Below, piece by piece: positions 1 to 10,800 of a DNA stretch of 64,000 nucleotides. The notes beneath the pieces are model-generated. The model was given only the letters and a program-made list of their open reading frames with translations, did no database searches and had not been told where the DNA came from. This DNA comes from Drechslerella dactyloides (taxonomy: Eukaryota > Ascomycota > Orbiliomycetes > Orbiliales > Orbiliaceae): assembly GCA_020064725.1 (NCBI GenBank), contig JAGTWJ010000008.1, positions 2,046,001-2,110,000 of the forward strand, read 5' to 3'. The translations under genes and the position numbers were made by a program. Within the stretch, counting starts at the first letter, position 1; each line of letters starts with the position of its first letter.

Positions 1-3000
1 TTAAAGATGCCGTATGCATCGGGCGCTAGGATACGGAATACCGTATTCGATTTTCGTCGCAGCTCAGGCGCAGGTGCACAAGGAGGAATAGCCAGGCCTA
101 GGCGTCTGACATGACCGCTCGGCATAATATTCAGGTATTCAATTTCAGGTCAGCGGAGAGTTGGCTGGCTGCCTGCGCGTGTTAGTGATGTTTCACGCCC
201 GCGAAGGCAGCCTGCTCCGCAGAGTTGACAATTTGCGACTGCGACAACAGCCGGCCCAACCAACTCGGCCAGGTGCTAAATTTGTCGGACGATCCGATCG
301 CCTTGCCTGCACTTGGAAGATGACATTGCTGTTTGTTCATTGGTGGATGTCTGCGTGCGGGTTATTCTAGAAGGAAAGAAGGCCGAGTGTGCCTGCTGCC
401 AGCTGCACCCTCCAGGCAAAAAATCGATTCTGTGGATGGATGACTGCAGAGGGCTGAAGGCTGAGGAGGGCTGATGACTACGACATGCGCATGCCGAAGC
501 GAGTGTCCGAAGACGCAGATACCCGCGGAGCATTGCGATAATTGCACAGCACAGTCTGAGTAAAATGAACGAGGCCCCGGACTGGATTTCTTCAACCGGG
601 CTTATAGAGCTCGGTGTTCAGATGATGGCGATTACCGTCGATGGTGTGTAGCATCGGGTCCATCCATCCATCCACGGTATCTGGCCTTCGCAGTTTCTGA
701 TTCTGACCGTCCGGCGTGGAGGGAGGAGGGAGAAGGAGGAGGTCGCCCCTCCCACCACCTACTATAGCTGCCAGCCGATGACATATGGCATCATAGGATC
801 TCGCGTGTCTCAGTCGGGTGTCGGTATGTTAGACAACTAGCACAAACCGAACCGCCGGCCGTTGGCACCTCACACCCACTCGCACCTTGGTTAGAGTTCT
901 GGAGCTCTCGCAGGACCGGTTCGTTTCGAACTTCGGATAACAGCGCACACGCAACGTAACCAAGGAAGGCCAAGAGAGTGAGACCTTCGACTCGCAGGTA
1001 CGGCGCACCGCATGCCCTACGTGACCGGCCAGGGCTGGCGCAGGGCTGCAAACAGTAGGCAAGAGGGAGAACTCTCGCGCTCGAAACGAAACCTGTTATC
1101 TGGATTTTCCCGTTTCGGGCGCCTGGTCGTCTGGAAGTAATATATCTGCAGGTCGTGATGATATGATGATTCGATGAGGGCATGCAGAATGCGAGGCGAA
1201 CGATTTGTTGTACGTACAGTTCGTACGGCAAGGGAAGCAATTGATGCCGGTGCGTTGTTCGGGCCCCGGTCCAACTAGTCTAATAGAGTGGTCTGTATGA
1301 CGACGAGAGTGCCAATGTTGGACTCCAGAATGACGACGACGGTGATCGTCGATGTTTGAACAGGGTCCGTTCGAGCTCGATTCAAGGCACAGCAGCAGCC
1401 TGATCTGAGGCGAATATACCACGTTGGATCAAGGTGAAAATTTTTTCCTTCGTGTTCAATCTACACGGGGAAACTCGCGGCGAGATCAGTGGATGCAGGC
1501 TACGGGCGTGAAAGAAGCTCCCGAGCAGAGTGCGCTTGAAAGCGAAAATGTACAGCTCGTAGCGTCGTATAGCCGGCCTCGATGCCACGCGCTATACACG
1601 GTAGCTTCGGACAATTGTAGCGCTCCGTCTTATGCATAATCAATTCAGGCCACCGTCCGTCCATCAGTTTGGAGGAATTCACCGTCCTCCAGCGATTCCG
1701 CTTTCGAGCAGGTATAAACCGCGGCAACCAACTGCCGTCGCAACGGTGAACACAAGTTTCTCAGCGCATGACATCGATCGATCCCAATTGGAATCGCAAA
1801 TTCAAGCCGGCATATATACAGAGTCCAGCAGTGGCAGCGCTACACGTATCGAGCTCAGGATGACACACGCTGTCGCGCATATTTACAAAAATGGATAATG
1901 CAATGGTAATTGACGCCGCGTCGATGTTTATAATTTATCGCTCGCGATAGAAAAAAAATCCCGCGCGCACCGCTGTCATGGACCTCTGATAGACCACCAG
2001 CGCATTCAACATGGAACGTGCGCGCTCGTGATTCAATTGAATTGAAGAAGTAATATAATGCGCTGCAATGCCGCGGGATTATATATACGAACTCCCACCC
2101 GGCCGGCCTAGCTGGCCGCCGACCTATCGGAAGGCCTGTTCCGTTCCTGTCTGTGCGTATGGGGGGTAGAACATGAACAGCGAGTATACTATACTGAGTT
2201 CGAATCCAGTTCGAATTCGTGTATGCTCGGATGCATATGCAGGAAGCACAGGACACTCGACATTTAGGTAATGTGTGTTTGTACAGCTAGGACCAGCTCC
2301 GCTAGCCCTTTTCCTGCTACTCAATGGCTAAAAAGCTGGGGCAGCGAGCGAGCGAGCGAACCGTTTTTGTTTTTAGCAATCGAATCGCAAAAAATGGATG
2401 GATGGATGGAGGGGGGAAATATTATGTCTGTGCTGTAAACTGATGCGGAGGCCCCCACTCTCGTCTATTCCTCGCGGGATTGGGGACTGTCGACGCGATC
2501 CTGCTTTTATCTCTGTTTCCTTTTTCTTTGCTTTAGAGATGCGAGCGAGCGAGCGCCATGCCATGCACGTACGTTGGATGCGTCTGGATGCTGGCAGGCG
2601 CATGTGGAGGCATCTATGTCGTCGAACGGTTTCCCCGCTACAGACGCACGCACATTACATATATTACATCTATCGTATGCGCCCCGAGAATTTAGGCCAA
2701 TGCACACATGATTGAATATCTGCAGGCTGGCAGGGGCTCTCGCTGGAAAATCGATCAGCTCCTTCGAATTATATCGAGATGAACACGGCGGCATATGCGC
2801 ATGCATTTCTCTTACACGATATGACATTATGGTATCCATCGGTGCGATACGGTTTAGACCGTCTTTGGTTAATTTGTGAGCTGCTCTTTGCGGGTGCGCG
2901 CCGTGTGATACAACCTTAATGTATGTCGACGGGTGGGAATCTTGTGAATTTGGGAGGAAGGCCATGAAGTTCAATCATGCGCTCCCTCCCTCCAAAATGA

Positions 3001-4400
3001 TAGACGCCACGGGGGAGGACTCCCGACCTAGGATCCCCGGCGCTTCTCGCATATGGTGTGTCTGTGTACTGCTGTGTAGACGGTCAAGAGACATTGGCAT
3101 GCTCCGTGAGAGTTGGTACTTTTTTTTTTTTTATTTTTCGTTTTTTTTCGTCGTCTTCCTTTCTGGTTTTCTGGCGAGAGTTAGAAACAGACGATCGGGG
3201 GCCGAGACGACTGTTGGAACAACGGACGTCGACTCGGGGTTCCTGTCAAAGGGCGAGGTCCGGAGAAGCCGGTGCTTCTGACCCACACGTCTTTCTTTCC
3301 AGATGAAAATTTTCTTCTTTTGATACTGATTGACGTCGTTGGATTCCCGACGAGGAAGGGAGATGAAACCAATGATGGGAGCCGGACTTGCAATCTGAGA
3401 GAGAGTCCGGCGTCTTGTCGGCTAGTCTTGATACTGGCTGGGCCGTGTAGATTGATGGCGCGTGGGTTTGGGCTAGCTGTCGAGGCAAAAGCTTAAGCGT
3501 CCGGTACACCGAGGTACCTTTTCCCCCCCATATTCTTCTCTAGTATCCTTTTTTTTTTTTTTTTTCTTCCATGCTTCGCACGAGTTCGAGTCGCCGCTGC
3601 CCATTTGGAATATCCGTCCGAGTCGATACAGCAGCGGCGAGCGAGTGGTCGCCCCCCCAAAGCAGCCGAAACCAATTGTCCAGGGCGTAGTTTGTTTTTC
3701 CAGCTGCGCTCCTGCTTTCTGTTCTTCCCTCCCTCCTGCTCTCATGCTGTCCTGCTCCTGCTCCCGGGCCATGGATGGCAGCAGGGAGCACTGGCTGGAG
3801 CTAGCGAGGCAGCGTCAAACTCGGGTTGGGCTGATGGATGTTCCCATTAATAATTTCTGTGGAGGAGGAGGAGTAAGAGGAGGAATTCAATTCGAAAGGG
3901 AGGTGAAGCACTCTTTGGGCCAGGCAGGCATATTTTCTTTTGCCGGCCCCCCTCGCCTTACTTGTAAATGATAATTATTACTGTTGTGGCAGCATCGCTA
4001 GTTCCCATCCAGACGAGCGTACAGCGGGATTCGGCTTCTCCCAGGGCTTGCTTCATCAATACCGTAAACTTTGGGGGAGACTGCCGTATAACCTTCCCTT
4101 TGTCTCCTCAGTAATATTACCGCCCCGAGGCATCGCAGCGGAAAACCTTCCTGCGAGGACTGCTTTTTTAGAATTCAAAACCTTCGCGGCGGCCTGCTCA
4201 GGACGTCTACCACAGTCCACAGTTTTTTTTCGTCTCGAGAGGGCGTTCTTGTGCTTCCCCAGAAAAAGCGGACGTCGGGGCTGCACTCTGCATCTTCCAA
4301 ATCGATTCTCTCGTGTGTACACATTAGGACACGAGTTCCTGCCGGCCGGCCTGCAGTCAGTAGTCAGTCGGTCGCCCGGGGCCACTATTCTCACCCTTTC
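1..4400. other. intergenic region without recognisable gene
   Basis: I see no gene. Open frames are short, overlap on both strands, lack splice-compatible partners and show no family similarity. The stretch holds short tetranucleotide arrays (near 2344 and 2395), T-runs near 3120 and 3550, and scattered TGCAT and GATC-type palindromes. Base composition is balanced, so it does not look like an AT-rich, repeat-mutated block. It may carry distal regulatory sequence for the kinase gene to the right or the end of a gene lying outside the window. Confidence 0.6.
2344..2410. repeat. two short tetranucleotide arrays
   Basis: 2344-2359 is four exact GCGA units and 2395-2410 is four exact TGGA units. 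Both are simple repeats of the kind scattered through the gene-free parts of this window. Confidence 0.85.
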
Positions 4401-5670
4401 GTTCTACTATTTTGAGCCCTGCTTCGCCCTGCCTGCTAGCTCGCCAGCTAGTGAGCACCGTACAGCAGTTGGACCAGAGCTGACCGCCTGGCGAGAGTGC
4501 ATCCAAATCCACCCCCACAGCCAGCCTGCCAGCCTGCCAGCCTGCAGTCGGCTGGATTGAGGAGGACCCGGAGCGGCGGAAATCTCGCAGCCCAACTTTG
4601 GAGGCTTCTCTATATAACCTGACGGTGCTCCTGCTGCCCCGGCCGCCCTTTCGTCACGCCTGCGACCCGCTAGTCTGCGAGCAATCCTGTCACCTGGGAC
4701 CTTTTTGCCCTCCTGCAGTCCTGCCAGCCCGACCTGGTTATAAATCGATCGCCCTCTGCTGCCCGTCGAAGCTGTGTCCGTCTGTTCTGCCGGGCGTGTT
4801 TGCACTGGCTCTCGCACTCTGATATAACATATCCATCTGGCTGTCCATCGCCATCTCGACTTCACCGCAACACATCGTCGACGTCGCCCTTTAGCCTCTT
4901 CTCACATACCCCGCTCTCTCGGCTCCCCGCCTGCTCTCAGAAGCCATCCTCGACGGCCCGGGCAAATCTGTCGCCGTTCTCAGCAAAATCTAATCGTCCG
5001 AAGCTAAACAATTGACTTTGTCGACTCCGGAAAGTGTATATGGCAGTTTCCCGCCGGTTACGATCCCACGAAAACACACTCTCGATCCTCTTCTTACCAA
5101 TATCCCGCCCGCCTCTATAGTCTGCCAGTCTGCCAGCCCGCCGTCTCGGCCGTGGCTTTCTCTTATTTTTACTTCAAAGATATTCTTTTTTTTTAAACTG
5201 TCGACTTTGACGTAACGGCCGGGTCTGGAACTTGCTTCCGCTCGTCGAAACTTGCAAATTTGCGCTGTCCGTCTGGTATGTAGCACCGCCGCTTGGCTTT
5301 GCCCTTGATGCTTCGCCTGTCCTCCCTTCCAAGCCCCAAAATTTGATATTCCCTTCCCGCCGGAGAGACTTCGACCTTGGGAATCAAACATCCTCCCAGT
5401 CCGGTCTCTCCCAAGACGACGAAGAATTATAAATACTCGCAATCCCCATAACTCCATCGTCAGCGAGAAACCCGGAAGGCACATCGCCCCCGGCGTTCCA
5501 CCAACTCTGTCCCTCCATTCCTCACTGCACCGCTTTCCACCTCCCCGCCCCCCCGCCAAGTCCAATCTCGATCTTCCCGCCGCGAGCTGCTGCGTCTGTC
5601 CAATGTCGCTTTAATAAGTTCCACATTTCTCGGGGCCTTGGCTCCGGTTGGCATCTGTGGTGCCTAAACC
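4400..5670 (+). promoter_or_regulatory. pyrimidine-rich promoter/leader of the HAL4-like kinase gene
   Basis: The stretch becomes strongly C/T-rich on the + strand toward the kinase start, with many CTCTC, CCCTTCC and TTTCTC runs. Such CT-rich blocks commonly flank transcription starts in filamentous fungi. An imperfect AGCCTGCC tandem lies near 4520-4545. No TATA box or start site can be fixed from sequence alone. The placement of promoter against transcribed leader is inference. Confidence 0.4.
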
Positions 5671-7887
5671 ATGCTGTCGTCAGTGGTCAGTCGTATTAAT
5701 AACCTGCCTCAGATCGCTTCCTATAAAACCGAAACGACCGCCGCCGTCGCAATGTCCATCACTCAGTCCAATTCGCTGCCGTCGACCTGCTCGAGCTCCT
5801 TCTCGTCGATATCCGACGCCATGGTGCCTCCCACCCCCGAGATCAAGGTCCTCAGCACCCACCCCGTCCGCATCCACGGCGCCGACCACGACGACTTCTC
5901 ACCGCTGGACGACTTCCACAACCACCACCCCGGCCGCTCGTCTCCCAAGTTCATCCTGGGCTCATCAGACGAAGGGCATGAATGCAACACCGTGCTGGAA
6001 GTGGAGGAAGATATCGAGACCGCCAGCGAGACCCAGGAGCCATTGACACCGACGTCCTTCGACAGCCACAATGCAGTCTTTACATTAGAACAGCACGAGG
6101 TCACTCCGCCGCCGACCATCGCCCCTCACCAGACAAAGCAGACCGTCCGGTCCATGCTCGACATGGGCGACTTCCCCGTTCGCCCAAGAAGCGTTTCGAA
6201 ACCTCCCTCGCCGCCGCTTCTGACTCTCAACGTGCCTACCCCCCAGGCGTCGCCGCAACCGCAACAGGCCAACCAGACCGCGCCTCGTCTGGAGGCTCCC
6301 ACGCCGGTCAAGAGGTCCAATACCTTCTCCCGAATCTTCCACCGTAGTGGCAGTGGTGTCGATTTGGCTTCGAAGCTTGGTCTTGGTCATCGTGACGACG
6401 ACCTGACTCCACGCACTTCTCCTCAGCCAAAGTCTCGGCCTAGCCTCTTCCACCGTCCCAGCCCTGCTCCTTCGAAGGTCAGCTCGCCCTCGAAGTCCCT
6501 GTCTCCCACAAATAGCTTGTCGGAAACACGGAAAAATGCAGGCTCTCCACCAAAGTCGCTTTCGGCTGGCATCGGGCGACTGGGTCGCAACCGACGGTCC
6601 AGCAGCATGAACGGCATCGCCGACCTGACGACCGAGACTGCCATCACCCATCCAGCGGAGACTGGTGTCGGCCTCAAGGCTCGGAAACTCAGCACTGTTG
6701 TGCCTCCTGCTCCCACCTTCAAGATCCACAACCTTAGCGAAAAGTATGCCAACAAGAGCCACATCCCCCTGAAGTCCAAGCAGATTGGCGAGGGCGCCAG
6801 CGCCATCGTCAAGCTGATGAGTAAGGTTCACGGCAACCCGAACGAGCTCTTCGCCGTCAAGGAGTTCCGCAAGAAGTCCCACAATGAGACCGAGGAGGAG
6901 TACACGCAGAAGCTCAACTCCGAGTTCTGCTTGTCCAAATCTCTCGTCCATCCAAACATTGTGTTGACTGAGGACCTCTGCCGTAACAATGGCCGTTGGT
7001 GCCATGTTATGGAATACTGCAACGGTGGTGACTTGTTTTCGCTCATCAAGAAGAACTTCATGGGCGCCGATGAGAGGCTGTGTGTTTTCAAGCAACTCCT
7101 GCGAGGTGTTGCATATCTTCACTGCCATGGTGTTGCCCACCGGGACATCAAGCCGGAGAACCTTCTTATGTGCTCCGACGGCCGACTCAAGATCTCTGAT
7201 TTTGGCATCTCCGAAGTCGTCAGCGGAGACCACCCAGCCTTCAGCGAGAAGATGGAGTGCGGCTCCAATATGAATGAAGTCCGCCTCAGCCGTCCGGGAA
7301 TCTGTGGCAGCAAGCCTTACCTCTCGCCTGAGGTTATTGCGCAGAAAGGTATGTGTTGGATACACCCTATCAACTCACATGCAAACGAACCAGTACTAAT
7401 GTTTGTACCGCTAGATTCCTATGATGCTCGCAAGCTGGACGTCTGGTCTTGTGCCATCGTCTATGTGACTCTCCACTACGGAGGCTTCCCGTGGGCTGAA
7501 GCTAGCTCCAGCGACAGGATGTACGCTGCATACAAGGTCGCCTTTGACAAGTGGCTCGAGGGCAACCCGCCTGGTGTCATCACCAACGACTCGACTGTTC
7601 CTGGCGCTCGCGTCTTCTCCGACATGAAGCCGCCTCTGAAGCGTCTCTTGTACCGCATGGCACACCCCGACCCTGCGAAGCGCATCACGATCGACGAGGC
7701 TCTTAACGACCGCTGGATGAGCAATGTCGACTGCTGCATCTCCGACAAGGCTTACGACAAGGCGCCGGGTCTAGTCGACTGCAGCCACCTGTCCGGTTGT
7801 AAGTTGGCCGGCAAGATGGGTGTCAAGAAGCTCCACCAGCACCTTCCGCCGAAGACTCCAAAGAAGACTCTGCATCATGAAGTCTAG
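5671..7887 (+). CDS. HAL4/SAT4-like serine/threonine protein kinase
   Basis: Fungal-specific kinase of the Npr1/Hal5 family, whose yeast members HAL4(SAT4)/HAL5 stabilise plasma-membrane K+ transporters and confer salt tolerance. Two exons: 5671-7348 and 7415-7887, with a 66-bp phase-1 intron (GTATGT donor, TACTAAT branch, CTAG acceptor), giving 716 residues. Residues 1-360 are Ser/Pro-rich and probably disordered. The kinase domain starts near residue 370: glycine loop IGEGAS at 372-377, catalytic Lys K397 in FAVKEF, HRDIKPEN with H490-R491-D492, DFG at 510-512, and SPE just before the intron site. All catalytic residues are present, so it should be active. The basic C-terminus ends in PKTPKKTLHHEV. 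The ATG at 5671 is the first in frame; M28 (5752) is an alternative. The intron has no stop and a length divisible by three, so retention would add 22 residues. Paralogue identity (HAL4 against HAL5/PTK2 types) is not certain. Confidence 0.93.
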   Translation: MLSSVVSRINNLPQIASYKTETTAAVAMSITQSNSLPSTCSSSFSSISDAMVPPTPEIKVLSTHPVRIHGADHDDFSPLDDFHNHHPGRSSPKFILGSSDEGHECNTVLEVEEDIETASETQEPLTPTSFDSHNAVFTLEQHEVTPPPTIAPHQTKQTVRSMLDMGDFPVRPRSVSKPPSPPLLTLNVPTPQASPQPQQANQTAPRLEAPTPVKRSNTFSRIFHRSGSGVDLASKLGLGHRDDDLTPRTSPQPKSRPSLFHRPSPAPSKVSSPSKSLSPTNSLSETRKNAGSPPKSLSAGIGRLGRNRRSSSMNGIADLTTETAITHPAETGVGLKARKLSTVVPPAPTFKIHNLSEKYANKSHIPLKSKQIGEGASAIVKLMSKVHGNPNELFAVKEFRKKSHNETEEEYTQKLNSEFCLSKSLVHPNIVLTEDLCRNNGRWCHVMEYCNGGDLFSLIKKNFMGADERLCVFKQLLRGVAYLHCHGVAHRDIKPENLLMCSDGRLKISDFGISEVVSGDHPAFSEKMECGSNMNEVRLSRPGICGSKPYLSPEVIAQKGMCWIHPINSHANEPVLMFVPLDSYDARKLDVWSCAIVYVTLHYGGFPWAEASSSDRMYAAYKVAFDKWLEGNPPGVITNDSTVPGARVFSDMKPPLKRLLYRMAHPDPAKRITIDEALNDRWMSNVDCCISDKAYDKAPGLVDCSHLSGCKLAGKMGVKKLHQHLPPKTPKKTLHHEV

Positions 7888-10800
7888 GTGTCTTTCATGG
7901 AGCTGGTCAGCTAGGACCTTTACCCTCATTGGTACATAGCATACACTCGCTTTTCACTTCTACCATTCGTTACCGACGAAACCCTTTTTTTATATTCATT
8001 ACCTTTCCCCTTTCACTTCACTTCACTTTCCTATTCGAAGACTACACAGTTGGGGACAGTTGAAACGATATAGGAGAGCTGTATATGTTTTTTTCTTTCT
8101 CTCTCTTTTTTCTTTTTTCCTTTCGCTGTGTTTTTTTCTTCGCTTTTAAACTACTGCCGATGCTTTGTAACAACAGCTTTGCATTTCAGTGACCTAGTAA
8201 TGTGGTTTTAATGACCTCGCCTTTTTGCCGCGTTTCGTTGTCACAGCATTGTTATTTGCTTTATACATGGGATGGAAGCACGGGGTTGATCATTTGCTAC
8301 CGAGCTATTCATTTGCTCCCTTTGTTCACTTGCGGGTGTTTTGGCGCATCTTTTATCTTCTACGCATGTTATTATCAACGTGTCGTATCTTTGACAACCA
8401 GCGTTCGCTGCTGCGCAACTTAATGTTTTTGCCCTTCCAGCAGTTTTTCTTTTCCCGATGAAGGGGGTGCAAAAAAAGGCCTTGAGGCCAAACTACGAAA
8501 CTAAACTAACCAACCAACCGACCAACCACCAACTGGATCGCACAGCCCGCGCTTCCTTGTACTATCAGATTTGTTCGATTCGAACCGTCGTTTTTTACCT
8601 GTCTGTGTGCGCTTGTCTGTCTGTCTGTGTGATTCTCCTGCTTGCTATTCAGAGTATTTCCTTGCTTTTGAGGTTTTTCCGTGCGCCAGGGGTCTTTTGT
8701 TCCAGGGATGGCACTTGAAGATTTTGTGTCTGGCCGTCCTCCTCCTGTCCGCTGTTTCTTGTACCACGTTCATAGACTTTAGCAAGCTTTAGTCCGCGTT
8801 CAAGCAAGAAGTGAATGGAAACCCATCATACAATCAACCATCGAGCAGCGTGCCAGCTAAAATTACACCGTAGCCGTAGCCGTGCCCGTAGCATTTCTCT
8901 CATTCACTCTCTCATTTAGCAATTCATTGACCCCATTCACGGTCAAATGAATCAATGAATGAGTTGAATGAGTGATTGAATTTCATGCGTCGTAGCCAAA
9001 AGTGAATAAGCAAGCACGGTGCCAGGCAGGCCAGCAGGCGGTAAAACCACTCATCACAATTGACGTGGTTCGGTGCAATTGCCTCGCCGGGGCGCCGTAA
9101 CGTCAATCATCCATCCAAGCCGCGATATTACTTCTCACTCACTCACTCACTTACTCTTGGGTGCTTTCTTACTTTTTTGCATGCCATGTTACTCGTACTC
9201 GCTCGCGCGAAAGGTTCCAGCGGACAACACAATACAATAATACGTATACGGTAAATGCACGTCCGTCTGCAAGCTGGACGAAAACAGAAGTGCGAGCTGG
9301 GATGGGGCCCCTTGCAAGGGTGTCCACTCATCCACTCGCTCGAATCAATACATCCCATCCATCCAGGGAGTTTTCTGTCTGGTCTGTTCATGTTCTGTCT
9401 CCATGCAATGCACGACAGGGCAGGGCATGTCGGTCAGCCAGCCAGCTCGATTCGAATTTACATTACTGAGTCCACACGACGCACTCACGCACGCACACAA
9501 GCACGACTGGATGGATTCCCCGCATTTCCCAAACATTGCACAACCACCAGCCCTGGAAAGGGCGCAGCCAATAGCCGCTCGCTCCTCGTTCGTCATCTGC
9601 GTGGAGCCTTTTGCTTCTGTACGGACAAGCATGGCAGGCTGGCGGAGCTGACGGACGACGGCGAGTCGAGTGGGGGTTACAGACACATGGACCCTCAGAT
9701 GACTCGTTTCGCTCGTGTATGCAATGGATGTTTCTCGGGCCCGGCGGCGGCAGCACGCACGTACGCACGCACGCAGGACTTACGCATCGTAAGAAGCCGA
9801 AAAATGCCTCAGCAGGTTCGTTGTGTTCAAGGGTTTTCTGGTTCGTTCGCTCGTTCGCTCGCCCGCTCGAGGCCCGATTGATCAGGGCCAGTCTAACATG
9901 TGTCCCCATGATGATACATACTACTTAGCTACGCTACGCTGCAGCACGGAGGTAGCGACAGTTAAGAAAGGAAGGAGGTTTTGTTCGGTCCCGGAAAACT
10001 GGAGCTGGAAGACGCCCTTCGCACGCGTGGTTTGTACGAATTTCGTCTGGCTGGCCCGGTATTAGCTATACGGACCAGCTAGCATGAGCATATGGTAGCC
10101 TGGTAGGTGAAATTTCGTAGCTCGTACGGGTCGTTTGCCGGCATCTTCGTCCGAAGCTAGAAGAGGGGTTTGCTCGTGTTCGACCTGCTGCTAGCTGGTT
10201 CAACTTTAGCTTTTGAGTTAAAACTGAACATCGATTCGCAGCGTTCGTTCGATTCGCTCGTCCGTTTCGTTCGTTCATCCGTTCATGAGGTTAAGCCGAA
10301 ACTCGAGGAGCTGAGAAAAGATAGCGAGCGGCAACAACCGTACGTATAATGCAGCATGTCATCATGGCAAATGTGACCCTGCGCTTTCGTTCACCGACCA
10401 CGCTAATGTTACCTTGATATTTGAATATTTTGTTCGCATGTCCGTCCGCGATCGTGATCAGATGCATACAGGTCCGCATGGGGAAATAAAAGAAACCAAG
10501 ATCTCAAGACACGGACCGCGGGGACAACTTGATACACCCCCATCAAAAATAGCTGCCGTCAAATCGTCGGGGTTTATGGAAATTATAATTATGTGAGGTT
10601 GGGCGACTGCGGTGAATGCGAACGTTAACGCGGTGCCGAGGCTCTTAGCTGGCATCGATCGACGCGCCCTGTACTCGCTCGGGGTCTTGGTTGTAAGACC
10701 AGATCATGATCACCAGCGGCGGGCTGGCAATGTTAATGCCTTCATTCCCTTGAATGCTCACTTTGGAGGCCTAGCTATGCTACTATGGTAACTCGAGGAT

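Noticed and set aside
2197..2212. B-box-like GAGTTCGAATCC
   Set aside because: The T-stem bases on either side do not pair and there is no A-box at a suitable distance.
3940..4560. 206-codon open frame upstream of the kinase
   Set aside because: Does not begin with ATG, is Cys/Pro/Ser/Arg-rich as random translation of C/T-rich DNA, and overlaps the putative leader. No family similarity.
6085..7365. 426-codon frame antisense to the kinase gene
   Set aside because: Shadow of GC-biased codon use in the kinase. No domain, while the sense strand has all kinase motifs.
9255..9881. 208-codon frame in the first desert
   Set aside because: Runs through tandem CpG arrays and has a competing long frame on the other strand at 9463-9909. 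No recognisable domain.
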